A stretch of DNA of 9,052 bases from an uncultured Oscillospiraceae bacterium (GCA_900548085.1 URJF01000056.1:1-9052), one strand, 5' to 3'; counted from the stretch's first letter, positions 1 through 6,357 are shown. The notes: generated by a model not told the origin, from the sequence alone. Program-made: numbers and translations.

Positions 1-1353
1 GACAGCTATGCTCGTCTCATTGCCCCGGCGATTGAGCGTGAGATCCGCAGCCAGCTGACCGAGGCGGCAGAAGATACTTCTCTGAATGTCTTTGGCAAGA
101 ATCTGACACAGCTTCTGATGCAGCCGCCCATCGCTGGCCAGGTCGTTCTCGGTTGGGACCCGGCATTCCGTACCGGCTGTAAGCTGGCAGTTGTAGACGA
201 GACCGGCAAGGTGCTGGATACAGTTGTGATCTACCCCACTGCGCCGCAGAACAAAGTGCGGGAAGCGAAAGCAACCGTCAAGAAACTGATCGACCAGTAT
301 CATATCACACTGATCAGCGTCGGCAATGGCACCGCGTCGAGAGAGTCCGAGCAGATTATTGCGGACATGCTGAAGGAGTTTCATCTGAGCACCCGCTATG
401 TCATCACGAATGAGGCAGGAGCTTCGGTCTATTCCGCGAGCAAGCTGGCGACAGAGGAGTTTCCGCAGTTTGATGTTAGTCTCAGGAGTGCAGTCAGCAT
501 TGCCCGTCGATTGCAGGACCCATTGGCAGAGCTTGTTAAGATTGACCCTAAGGCCATAGGCGTAGGTCAGTATCAGCACGATATGCCCCAAAAGGAGCTT
601 ACATCCGCTCTCGACGGCGTAGTCGAGTCATGTGTAAACTCGGTGGGCGTTGATTTGAATACTGCTTCGCCTCAGCTGTTGTCCAAAGTCGCCGGTGTTA
701 CAAAGACTATTGCTAAGAATATTGTTGACTACAGAGAGCAAAACGGCTCTTTTACCTCTCGTGCCGAGCTTAAAAAGGTTTCCAAATTAGGCCCTAAGGC
801 ATATGAGCAGTGCGCCGGCTTTTTGCGTGTGAGCGAGAGCAAAAATGTTTTTGACAATACCGCAGTTCACCCGGAGAGCTATCCTGCCGCTAAGGAACTG
901 CTAAAGGTGTGCTCCGTTACAGACTCCGATATACGCTCCGGCAACATAAAAAAGCTGCAATCTCAGGTAGAAACGATAGGCACATCAGCATTGGCTAAGC
1001 AGTTGAATATAGGAGAGCCTACACTTATCGATATTGTGTCCGAGCTTTCTAAGCCGGGCCGTGACCCTCGTGACGAGTTACCTAAGCCCCTCCTTCGTTC
1101 CGATGTAATGGGCATAGAAGATTTAAAGGCGGGCATGGAACTAAAGGGCACTGTGCGCAATGTTATCGATTTCGGCGCATTTGTTGATGTGGGTGTCCAT
1201 CAGGACGGACTTGTTCACATCAGCCAAATTACAAACAGATATATAAAGCATCCCTCGGAGGTACTCAAGGTGGGCGATATTGTCACTGTTTGGGTTCTTT
1301 CTGTCGATGTGGACAAAAAGAGAATTTCTCTCACTATGAAACAGCCAAAATAA
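1..1353 (+). CDS. tex: Tex-family transcription accessory protein, 5'-truncated by the window edge
   Basis: The frame is open from base 1, so this is the C-terminal ~450 residues of a protein usually 700-780 aa long. Visible residues ~48-150 form the YqgF/RNase H-like domain, including the typical GWDPAFRTGCKLAVVD stretch. Residues ~212-278 hold the helix-hairpin-helix region (DLNTAS and FTSRAELKKV). Residues ~373-449 are an S1 RNA-binding domain (GTVRNVIDFGAFVDVG, DGLVHISQ). Tex proteins bind nucleic acid in the cytoplasm and affect transcription and stress tolerance; that role is family knowledge. The stop comes directly after the S1 domain, without the tail many Tex proteins carry. Codon use changes sharply near base 480-540: CTG is 11 of 14 Leu codons before base 478 but 3 of 28 after, and ATA is 0 of 11 Ile codons before but 7 of 18 after. 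The reading frame and protein remain normal across the change. No terminator follows the stop. Confidence 0.95.
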   Translation, partial: DSYARLIAPAIEREIRSQLTEAAEDTSLNVFGKNLTQLLMQPPIAGQVVLGWDPAFRTGCKLAVVDETGKVLDTVVIYPTAPQNKVREAKATVKKLIDQYHITLISVGNGTASRESEQIIADMLKEFHLSTRYVITNEAGASVYSASKLATEEFPQFDVSLRSAVSIARRLQDPLAELVKIDPKAIGVGQYQHDMPQKELTSALDGVVESCVNSVGVDLNTASPQLLSKVAGVTKTIAKNIVDYREQNGSFTSRAELKKVSKLGPKAYEQCAGFLRVSESKNVFDNTAVHPESYPAAKELLKVCSVTDSDIRSGNIKKLQSQVETIGTSALAKQLNIGEPTLIDIVSELSKPGRDPRDELPKPLLRSDVMGIEDLKAGMELKGTVRNVIDFGAFVDVGVHQDGLVHISQITNRYIKHPSEVLKVGDIVTVWVLSVDVDKKRISLTMKQPK

Positions 1354-1362
1354 ATAAAAAAA

Positions 1363-1379
1363 TGTTGTAAGATACAACA
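1363..1379. promoter_or_regulatory. Perfect palindrome over the sialidase -35 box, putative operator
   Basis: TGTTGTA and TACAACA are exact inverted repeats of 7 bases around an AGA centre. The left arm and spacer contain the -35 hexamer of the sialidase promoter, the classic position for a repressor that blocks RNA polymerase. The size suits a dimeric helix-turn-helix regulator (GntR- or MarR-like, for example), but the motif does not let me name the family. No regulator gene lies in the window. Confidence 0.6.
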
Positions 1380-1393
1380 AAATTTGGTATAAT
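1365..1393 (+). promoter_or_regulatory. Sigma-A promoter of the sialidase gene
   Basis: A TTGTAA -35 box (1365-1370) and a perfect TATAAT -10 box (1388-1393) are separated by exactly 17 bases. Transcription should start near 1400, leaving a leader of about 25 bases that holds the AGGAG ribosome binding site. The promoter lies 11 bases after the tex stop, so the sialidase is a separate transcription unit. Confidence 0.8.
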
Positions 1394-1424
1394 TAGCATA
1401 AATTAGGATTTAGGAGTGAATTAT

Positions 1425-2762
1425 ATGTCAAACAAACAAACTCTTTTCTGCGGCAATAATGCCGAATTTTTGTCAGCAGAACTCACAAAAGAAAGTAATA
1501 GTTCCAATGGAGCACCTGCTTTTCGTATTCCCAGCTTGGTTAATGCCGACGGTACACTTGTTGCCGTAGCAGACAAGGCTTGCACAGGCTCAGATTGGGG
1601 ATTCATCGAGCTTGCAGTAAGAACAAGCACAGATAACGGTAAGACTTGGTCTGATCTGAAGACTATTGCAACTCCGCCCGCAAGAGAAATTAACTCTAAT
1701 GTGGACAATACTGCTACTGCTTTCTTCATCGACCCTTGTATGACCGTAGCACCTAACGGTGATATTGTTCTTCTCGTTACATTCTTCCCTGAATCAAAAG
1801 GCTTCCATAACCAAAAAATTCTCGAAAATAAGAAGGTTGCTTATACAGAGTATAATGGTGCCGCTTGTCCTCTTATCTATGACAGAGACGGCAAGTTCTA
1901 TATCGTTTCTCAAGACGGTACTGTTGTTGACAGCAAAAACAACGATACTATGTATACCTGCAACTTCTCCACAGGCGAACTTAAAAAGGGCGACGAGTAT
2001 GTAGGAAATATTTTCCTTAACGGCGCTGTAGGCAAGTCTGAGAGCAACGCCGGCACAACCTTCGGTGCACCGCTCAAAGCACCTAAGAGGAGCTACATAT
2101 TTATGCTCAAATCATCAGATAAGGGCGCTACATGGACTGAGCCTAAGGACATTACCGGCAGTCTGCTTAATTTGGATACAGACGGTGCTTTCCTTGCGGT
2201 TGCTCCCGGTACAGGACTCACCACAGAGTCCGGCAGAATTATCTTTCCGCTTTATACTAAGAAAGGTACAGTAGCTGTTTATTCCGACGACAATGGCGAA
2301 ACTTTCCGCCGCAACACCGTTATTCCTTTTGCAGCAGGTCAGGGCGAATGGGTTCCTGTTCAGGCTCCTACCGGTGATCTCTACGGATTTTCCAGAACTA
2401 AAAAATATAAAAAGATTCATACTTCTGTATCAACTGATAATGGCTTGGTATGGGTTGGCTCAAAGAGCGCAAAGGTTAAGGCACCTTGCTGCCAAAAGAA
2501 TGCTCTCGTTATCGGTGATAAGGTTTATGTATCTCATCCTAACAGCAAAAAGCGTGAGAACGGCGTGATTTCCGTTGGTACATTCACCTATAACAAAAAG
2601 GGCAAGTTCAAAGGAATTAAGTGGGACAAAAAGACTGACATTAAGGTTAATGAAGGTTTCTTTGCTTATTCCTGCATGGCTAAGATTGACGATAAGACTG
2701 TAGGTATTCTCTACGAGGATCAGCCAAGCTCACATATCGTATTTGAAACAATTTCTTTGTAA
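1425..2762 (+). CDS. nanH: GH33 exo-sialidase (neuraminidase), no signal peptide
   Basis: The 445-aa protein hydrolyses terminal sialic acid from glycoconjugates, judged by its match to the NanA/NanB-type catalytic domain. The FRIP motif gives Arg34. Asp-boxes lie at 68-75 (STDNGKTW), 230-237 (SSDKGATW), 287-294 (SDDNGETF) and 336-343 (STDNGLVW). By alignment from memory the acid/base is Asp50, the Arg triad is Arg34/Arg324/Arg377, and the nucleophile Tyr415 (FAYSC) pairs with Glu308; Glu431 (ILYE) orients Arg34. An insertion at ~125-220 matches the beta-rich insertion of NanA-like enzymes. The start is ATG 1425, 8 bases after AGGAG (1412-1416); the in-frame GTG at 1416 overlaps that site. 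There is no signal peptide, lectin domain (CBM40) or cell-wall anchor, unlike secreted NanA, so the protein is probably cytoplasmic. No sialic acid transport or catabolism genes flank it. A lone GH33-like enzyme with altered linkage preference is possible. Confidence 0.9.
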   Translation: MSNKQTLFCGNNAEFLSAELTKESNSSNGAPAFRIPSLVNADGTLVAVADKACTGSDWGFIELAVRTSTDNGKTWSDLKTIATPPAREINSNVDNTATAFFIDPCMTVAPNGDIVLLVTFFPESKGFHNQKILENKKVAYTEYNGAACPLIYDRDGKFYIVSQDGTVVDSKNNDTMYTCNFSTGELKKGDEYVGNIFLNGAVGKSESNAGTTFGAPLKAPKRSYIFMLKSSDKGATWTEPKDITGSLLNLDTDGAFLAVAPGTGLTTESGRIIFPLYTKKGTVAVYSDDNGETFRRNTVIPFAAGQGEWVPVQAPTGDLYGFSRTKKYKKIHTSVSTDNGLVWVGSKSAKVKAPCCQKNALVIGDKVYVSHPNSKKRENGVISVGTFTYNKKGKFKGIKWDKKTDIKVNEGFFAYSCMAKIDDKTVGILYEDQPSSHIVFETISL

Positions 2763-2786
2763 TTTAATACAAGTATAATGTTTTAA

Positions 2787-2815
2787 CGGCATAGCGTTTG
2801 CTATGCCGCTTTTTG
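2787..2815 (+). terminator. Rho-independent terminator of the sialidase gene
   Basis: CGGCATAGC (2787-2795) and GCTATGCCG (2800-2808) form a perfect 9-bp stem with a GTTT loop, followed by CTTTTTG. It lies 24 bases after the sialidase stop. Confidence 0.92.
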
Positions 2816-2832
2816 TTTGATAAAGACTAACT

Positions 2833-2868
2833 AAAAGGAGAGACTTCGTAATGAAGCCTCTCCTTTTT
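2833..2868 (-). terminator. Terminator of the M20/DUF5058 operon, likely bidirectional
   Basis: AAAAGGAGAG (2833-2842) pairs with CTCTCCTTTT (2858-2867), and after one mismatch CTTC pairs with GAAG around a GTAAT loop. An A-run on the left and a T-run on the right give both strands a U-tract. It lies 11 bases past the M20 stop on the minus strand and also backs up the sialidase terminator on the plus strand. Confidence 0.85.
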
Positions 2869-2878
2869 ATGAGAATAA

Positions 2879-4342
2879 TTATTTGCTCATTTCTTTTATG
2901 TATCGTTTAAAGAATTCTACACCTATTGGAAGTTGGTCTATCGGTATTCTTTCGTTAGTTCCGTGAGTGGTGAGCATAATTGCAGTATCTAATGTAAATG
3001 GTGAAAATCTGTACATATTGTCGCATATTTCTTCGTAGTGATACGAGTCTGTTCCTCCCATTACAAGAAAAGGTGCGACTATATTTTTTTCGCTTATTTG
3101 CATAGCCAGCTTGTCTATTGCTTTGAATGCTTCGGAGTCGGTGGATGAAACCTTTGATGCTTCCTTGCCTTTCAAAAATTCCACTTCTATTTCTTTATTT
3201 TTTATCACATTTTTTATATGTGCTTCTGTGTCCGCTATTGTATCGCCCGGCATTTCTCTAAAGTTGACTGTAACACTTGCAGATTGTGGCAGCACATTAG
3301 ATGCAGGACTTCCGCTGAGCATTGTGCACGCTGTAGTTGTTCTGACGAATGTTGCGGCAGGTGGAAATTTTTTCATTACTGCTATGAATACAGGCTTTAA
3401 TAATCTTAGGTTGCACATTACCATTCGAGCAGGAAAAGAGGTATATCGTCCTACATGACTGAACAGATTATATACCGAGGGCAGCATTTTTGATTTGAAT
3501 TGGTGGTTTTCCAAATCTCTTACTGCCTCGCTTATCATTCCTACAGCAGTATGCTTTGGAGGCTGAGATGAATGGCCGCCCTTAGCCTTTACGCTTATTT
3601 TGTAGTCTGCATATCCTTTTTCTGCTATTCCTATTCCGGCGAGATTGCCATCAATAAGACCTCTTATGTTGGCTTTAATTATTGCACCGCCCTCGTCTAA
3701 TGTGGAATCGAGATGAACTCCACGGTCCTTTAGGACTTGCATAATAGAATGAGCTCCGTTATTACTTCCGGCAACAATTTCTTCGTTATGACCGAAGCAT
3801 AGATACACTGTTCTTTTCGGAGAATATCCTTCTTCCAGCAGTGTCTCTACAGCTTCCATAACGCAGATGAGATGATTTTTCATATCCACTGCGCCTCTGC
3901 CCCAAATGTACTCGCCGTCATTGAAGCCCTCAAACGGATCGTGCTCCCAGTCATCATATGTGCCCTCCGAGATAGGAACAACATCTTGATGGGATAACAG
4001 CGCAATCGGCTCAAGGCTTTCGTCTGTACTCTGCCATGTGTACAGCAGTGATGCTTGCGATACTTTTTCTCTTTTGAGTGTTTTGTGTGTTAGGGGATAT
4101 TCATTTTTAAGAAATTCGTGGAATTTATCAAATTCGCTCCAGTCCACTTTGTCGTCATCCGGATTTGATATTGTTTTGATTTGTATTGCTTGTGACAAAT
4201 GCTTTTGTACCCTCGCACTGTCTACATTTTCTTTTTGCATCGGCTCAATTTTTATCGGCTTTGCTTTGTATAGCGCTGCCTTTATTGCTGTCAATGCTAT
4301 CAAGAGAACTATTATACCTAAGATTATCAAAAATATTTTCAT
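2879..4342 (-). CDS. Membrane-anchored M20-family metallohydrolase, PM20D1/carboxypeptidase S-like
   Basis: This 487-aa predicted zinc hydrolase cleaves peptide or N-acyl-amino-acid amide bonds, by family. One N-terminal hydrophobic helix (residues ~3-24) is followed by a charged linker, so it is tethered to the membrane rather than clearly secreted. The M20 ligand set is complete: His118 and Asp120 (SHQDVVP), bridging Asp153 (GRGAVDMK), catalytic Glu187 with Glu188 (HNEE), Asp216 (LDEGG) and His460 (THGTNER). The lid/dimerisation domain starts around residue 250 and contains GGHSSQPP. Length and motif wording resemble the PM20D1/Cps1 branch more than the soluble DapE or PepT branches. The start chosen is ATG 4342-4340, which shares one base with the TGA of the upstream gene (TGATG), with an upstream AAAGGA as a weak ribosome site. 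An in-frame ATG at 4354 lacks room for one. It is the last gene of a three-gene operon with two membrane proteins, so its substrate probably crosses the membrane through them. The exact substrate is unknown. Confidence 0.9.
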   Translation of the reverse strand: MKIFLIILGIIVLLIALTAIKAALYKAKPIKIEPMQKENVDSARVQKHLSQAIQIKTISNPDDDKVDWSEFDKFHEFLKNEYPLTHKTLKREKVSQASLLYTWQSTDESLEPIALLSHQDVVPISEGTYDDWEHDPFEGFNDGEYIWGRGAVDMKNHLICVMEAVETLLEEGYSPKRTVYLCFGHNEEIVAGSNNGAHSIMQVLKDRGVHLDSTLDEGGAIIKANIRGLIDGNLAGIGIAEKGYADYKISVKAKGGHSSQPPKHTAVGMISEAVRDLENHQFKSKMLPSVYNLFSHVGRYTSFPARMVMCNLRLLKPVFIAVMKKFPPAATFVRTTTACTMLSGSPASNVLPQSASVTVNFREMPGDTIADTEAHIKNVIKNKEIEVEFLKGKEASKVSSTDSEAFKAIDKLAMQISEKNIVAPFLVMGGTDSYHYEEICDNMYRFSPFTLDTAIMLTTHGTNERIPIDQLPIGVEFFKRYIKEMSK

Positions 4343-5001
4343 CAGTCTAACCATCCTTTCTTATACATCAGATGAGCACCTACCAGTGATACCACAACAC
4401 CTATCGGTATCAGTACGCCGGTTCCGAGTTTTCCGCTGAAAATCAATATTATTACGAGTACGGCTATCGGGAGTATGGATATTTTCCAATGCTTAGCGAG
4501 ATATGATGCACACAGTGCACCGAACAGTGCCGGAGTAACCTGCTGAAATGCCGGCGAAAATATTGAACTTGGATCTGTGATATTGTGCAGTACCGGTCTG
4601 AATGCCAATACACATACTGCAATTATTATCGTTGTTACTATAGAGGATACCGCAATTGATATTGTGGATATAACCTCGCCTTCCTCTGTGTTTGGCTCAA
4701 CCTCGGCACTTTCCATAGCATTCAGCGCTACCGGGAGCTTTAGGTTTGTTATGTTGCCTGTTACAAATCCGAGATATGTTCCTCCGGTGCCTAACAGGGG
4801 AGAGTATGTAAGAACCTCCAACACAGCTGTTGGATAAAATACTATTGCTACCGTTGCAAGTCCTTTGAATACCATATCAGCTTTTGGAAATACATTTAGA
4901 TGATAGCATATAAGTGCCGGAATACAAAGGAATAATACGAGAGTAACGAATATCCATATTCTGCCGTATGTATGTGTTTTGTTTATGTACTTGTCATTCA
5001 T
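4342..5001 (-). CDS. Multi-pass membrane protein, partner of the DUF5058 protein
   Basis: I do not recognise a named family. The 219-aa protein has about five or six hydrophobic segments (~12-33, 42-65, 108-132, 150-170, 172-190, 192-210). Its most distinctive stretch is a Gly-, Pro- and Asn-rich region at ~66-95 (SPLLGTGGTYLGF, then TGNITNLKLP) between the second and third segments; it looks like a re-entrant or substrate-binding loop. An acidic segment (AEVEPNTEEGE) follows. The start is ATG 5001-4999 with GGAGGGG five bases upstream, one base after the DUF5058 stop; its own stop overlaps the M20 start. This packing implies translational coupling and probably a fixed ratio of subunits. The natural inference is that it and the DUF5058 protein form a two-subunit permease serving the M20 hydrolase. 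No ATP-binding or solute-binding subunit is present, so it would be a secondary transporter or channel. Confidence 0.85.
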   Translation of the reverse strand: MNDKYINKTHTYGRIWIFVTLVLFLCIPALICYHLNVFPKADMVFKGLATVAIVFYPTAVLEVLTYSPLLGTGGTYLGFVTGNITNLKLPVALNAMESAEVEPNTEEGEVISTISIAVSSIVTTIIIAVCVLAFRPVLHNITDPSSIFSPAFQQVTPALFGALCASYLAKHWKISILPIAVLVIILIFSGKLGTGVLIPIGVVVSLVGAHLMYKKGWLD

Positions 5002-5002
5002 A

Positions 5003-5773
5003 TTAACCCCTCCATTCCAAAAATGCTACGGACTCCGGCAGGATTTGTGCCAACAGCATAACCAGAGCCATTGCACCTATCATAGAAAAAGGCATAGCAA
5101 AGGATTCCAGCCATTTCCACTTTTTAGCCTTAGATATTTTTTGGAGTATCAGCATAAGCAGTGTCGAAAATATAAGTGCCGCTACGGACAGCACTCCTGC
5201 TCCGTCTCCTCGTACATTCGGGTCTCCTTTTCCGGCTATTGCCCTTGCTACAAATGCCGCTATCAGTCCGATGAATGCCGCAGCGCTCATAATTGATGAC
5301 CATTTGCTGTTTTTTGATGCTGCCTTGCCTATTTTCTTTTGTATCTTTTTTAGCAAGAACGGTATCAAAATCAGCGGCATAATAGAGCCTAATGTCATTA
5401 CCCACGCTACTGTTCCGAATACCTCTTTGTCTGTAATCGGATTGGCTATTCCGCCGGTCAGTCCATATGCCTCTATCGCATTTGTTGCGGCTGTAACCTC
5501 GTAGGATATATTACCTATTACAGTGAGCCTTATCCACGGCAGCACATATCCGAGACCTGCCGCCAATGTCAGCACCGTAGCAACGATTCCTATGGCGGGC
5601 GCAACGGTAAACAGTCCCGACGATACCATTGTACTCTTTATGGTGGATTTTTCTATTCCGAGCTCTTTAGCCCGTTTTATTGCTCTGACCAAAAAGAACA
5701 CCGCCTGCGCTGTTACGAACGCTACTACAATGAGCGCAAGCGCCACCATAAATTTATCCTCCTTAAAATCCAT
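5003..5773 (-). CDS. DUF5058-family integral membrane protein
   Basis: The 256-aa protein has about six hydrophobic segments (roughly 9-31, 45-70, 118-140, 160-180, 190-210, 225-250). I assign it to DUF5058 from memory, using the early helix with basic end (FFLVRAIKRAKELG), the helix rich in Ala, Val and Pro, and the PWIRLTVIGNISYEV segment near residue 77. The family's function is unknown. It is the first gene of the operon and almost touches the next one. The start is ATG 5773-5771, seven bases after AGGAG; an in-frame ATG at 5803 would put that ribosome site inside the gene and has none of its own. A polar stretch with KGDPNVRGDG lies between the fourth and fifth segments. By context this is probably half of a transporter for the compound hydrolysed by the M20 enzyme; that role is inference. 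Confidence 0.85.
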   Translation of the reverse strand: MDFKEDKFMVALALIVVAFVTAQAVFFLVRAIKRAKELGIEKSTIKSTMVSSGLFTVAPAIGIVATVLTLAAGLGYVLPWIRLTVIGNISYEVTAATNAIEAYGLTGGIANPITDKEVFGTVAWVMTLGSIMPLILIPFLLKKIQKKIGKAASKNSKWSSIMSAAAFIGLIAAFVARAIAGKGDPNVRGDGAGVLSVAALIFSTLLMLILQKISKAKKWKWLESFAMPFSMIGAMALVMLLAQILPESVAFLEWRG

Positions 5774-5801
5774 TTCATCACTCCTAAAAAACAATAATTT
5801 C

Positions 5802-5830
5802 ATTCTAACATATAATTTTTAAAATAAACA
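5802..5830 (-). promoter_or_regulatory. Weak candidate promoter of the DUF5058-M20 operon
   Basis: On the minus strand TAGAAT (5807-5802) makes a fair -10 box, 17 bases downstream of TGTTTA (5830-5825), a poor -35 match. It is the best candidate between the SCP2 terminator and the DUF5058 ribosome site. The poor -35 could mean that an activator is needed, or that transcription partly reads through the terminator. Confidence 0.3.
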
Positions 5831-5831
5831 G

Positions 5832-5858
5832 AAAAAGCACCTACTTTTTGTAGGTGCT
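5832..5858 (-). terminator. Rho-independent terminator of the SCP2 gene
   Basis: AGCACCTAC (5836-5844) and GTAGGTGCT (5850-5858) form a perfect 9-bp stem around a five-base loop. On the minus strand a T-run (A at 5832-5836 on the plus strand) follows. It lies 13 bases after the SCP2 stop. The plus strand has no T-run after the hairpin, so it works in one direction. Confidence 0.9.
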
Positions 5859-5871
5859 CCGTTGCACTGTT

Positions 5872-6201
5872 TTATTTCAAAAACCTAATCATTTCAAGTG
5901 CGGCGTTTACATCACCGTCGACTTTGATTTTGCCGGTAGTGAATGCTACTACCGGGTCAAGCTTTCTGTTAATGAGCTTGATGAAGTTAGTGGCATTGAT
6001 ATGGATTATTGCATTTCTGTCATAGTATTCGTACGGCTCAACGTGAACCTGACCGTCTTTTATTTCTATGTAGAAAATGCCTGATGCCGCTTTTCCTTCG
6101 ATATTGATTTGAAAAGCCAAGGTACCCTGTACCGAGGATACATTGATGTCATAAAACTTATTTCTTGCAGCTTCTACTACAGACTCGTATGTCATAGCCA
6201 T
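5872..6201 (-). CDS. SCP2 sterol-binding domain protein
   Basis: This 109-aa stand-alone SCP2 domain, a soluble fold with a hydrophobic tunnel, has relatives that bind lipids or fatty acyl groups. The characteristic wording is present: LAFQINIEGKAASGIFYIEI, then KDGQVHVEPYEYYDRNAI, and the C-terminal DPVVAFTTGKIKVDGDVNAAL with the typical GKIKV.GD motif. It has no signal peptide or membrane segment, so it should be cytoplasmic. Length is normal for bacterial single-domain members. The start is ATG 6201-6199 with AGGAGG eight bases upstream; the ATG two codons later is too far from it. It has its own strong promoter and terminator, so it is a single-gene unit, divergent from dinB. The ligand is unknown and its neighbours give no clue. 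Confidence 0.92.
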   Translation of the reverse strand: MAMTYESVVEAARNKFYDINVSSVQGTLAFQINIEGKAASGIFYIEIKDGQVHVEPYEYYDRNAIIHINATNFIKLINRKLDPVVAFTTGKIKVDGDVNAALEMIRFLK

Positions 6202-6229
6202 AATGATTACCTCCTAACTGCGATACTTT

Positions 6230-6258
6230 ATTATATCATAATTTTTCGTTGGTATCAA
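6230..6258 (-). promoter_or_regulatory. Strong extended -10 promoter of the SCP2 gene
   Basis: On the minus strand TTGATA (6258-6253) and TATAAT (6235-6230) are separated by 17 bases, with TGA just before the -10 box (extended -10). The AGGAGG of the SCP2 gene follows about 12 bases after the -10 box, giving a short leader. Confidence 0.85.
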
Positions 6259-6295
6259 GTATTTTTGATCGACACTGTTTTCCAAAAAAATACTG

Positions 6296-6324
6296 TTGAC
6301 TTATTGTGTCGTGTGGAGTAAAAT
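6296..6324 (+). promoter_or_regulatory. Sigma-A promoter of dinB
   Basis: TTGACT (6296-6301) and TAAAAT (6319-6324) are separated by 17 bases. Transcription should start near 6331, right at the edge of the LexA box. Its -35 box lies 37 bases from that of the divergent SCP2 promoter, so the two are back to back without overlap. Confidence 0.8.
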
Positions 6325-6332
6325 ACAATATA

Positions 6333-6344
6333 GAACAAATGTTC
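6333..6344. promoter_or_regulatory. LexA (SOS) box controlling dinB
   Basis: GAACAAATGTTC is a perfect match to the Gram-positive LexA/DinR operator GAAC-N4-GTTC, and one flanking G (GTTCG) extends the match. It begins eight bases after the -10 box and covers about +3 to +14, where bound LexA would block initiation or escape. DNA damage should therefore induce dinB and the gene after it. Confidence 0.9.
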
Positions 6345-6357
6345 GGTGGTGGTTTTT

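Noticed and set aside
1351..1380. Palindrome after tex read as a minus-strand terminator, because T-rich sequence follows it on that strand
   Set aside because: No minus-strand gene would need it. On the plus strand no T-run follows, and its exact overlap with the -35 box fits an operator better.
1391..1406. AATTAG repeated twice in the sialidase leader
   Set aside because: Short AT-rich repeat with no symmetry or known factor; likely chance.
4340..4354. Upstream in-frame ATG (4354) as the start of the M20 enzyme
   Set aside because: Purine-rich sequence directly abuts this ATG, leaving no ribosome-site spacing. The ATG coupled to the TGATG overlap fits better.
4038..4439. Plus-strand open frame opposite the M20 gene, with hydrophobic stretches
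   Set aside because: It mirrors the antisense of a well-supported gene, lacks a ribosome site and matches no family.
5774..5803. Ten-residue N-terminal extension of the DUF5058 protein from ATG 5803
   Set aside because: It would place the AGGAG site inside the gene and has no ribosome site of its own.
5523..5822. Plus-strand open frame opposite the DUF5058 gene
   Set aside because: It is low-complexity, has no ribosome site and runs through the divergent leader; a shadow of the real gene.
6254..6270. ATCAA/TTGAT inverted repeat over the SCP2 -35 box as an operator
   Set aside because: Only five bases per arm in AT-rich sequence; expected by chance.
6273..6297. Two ACTGTT direct repeats between the divergent promoters
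   Set aside because: Two short copies are too little to support an activator site.
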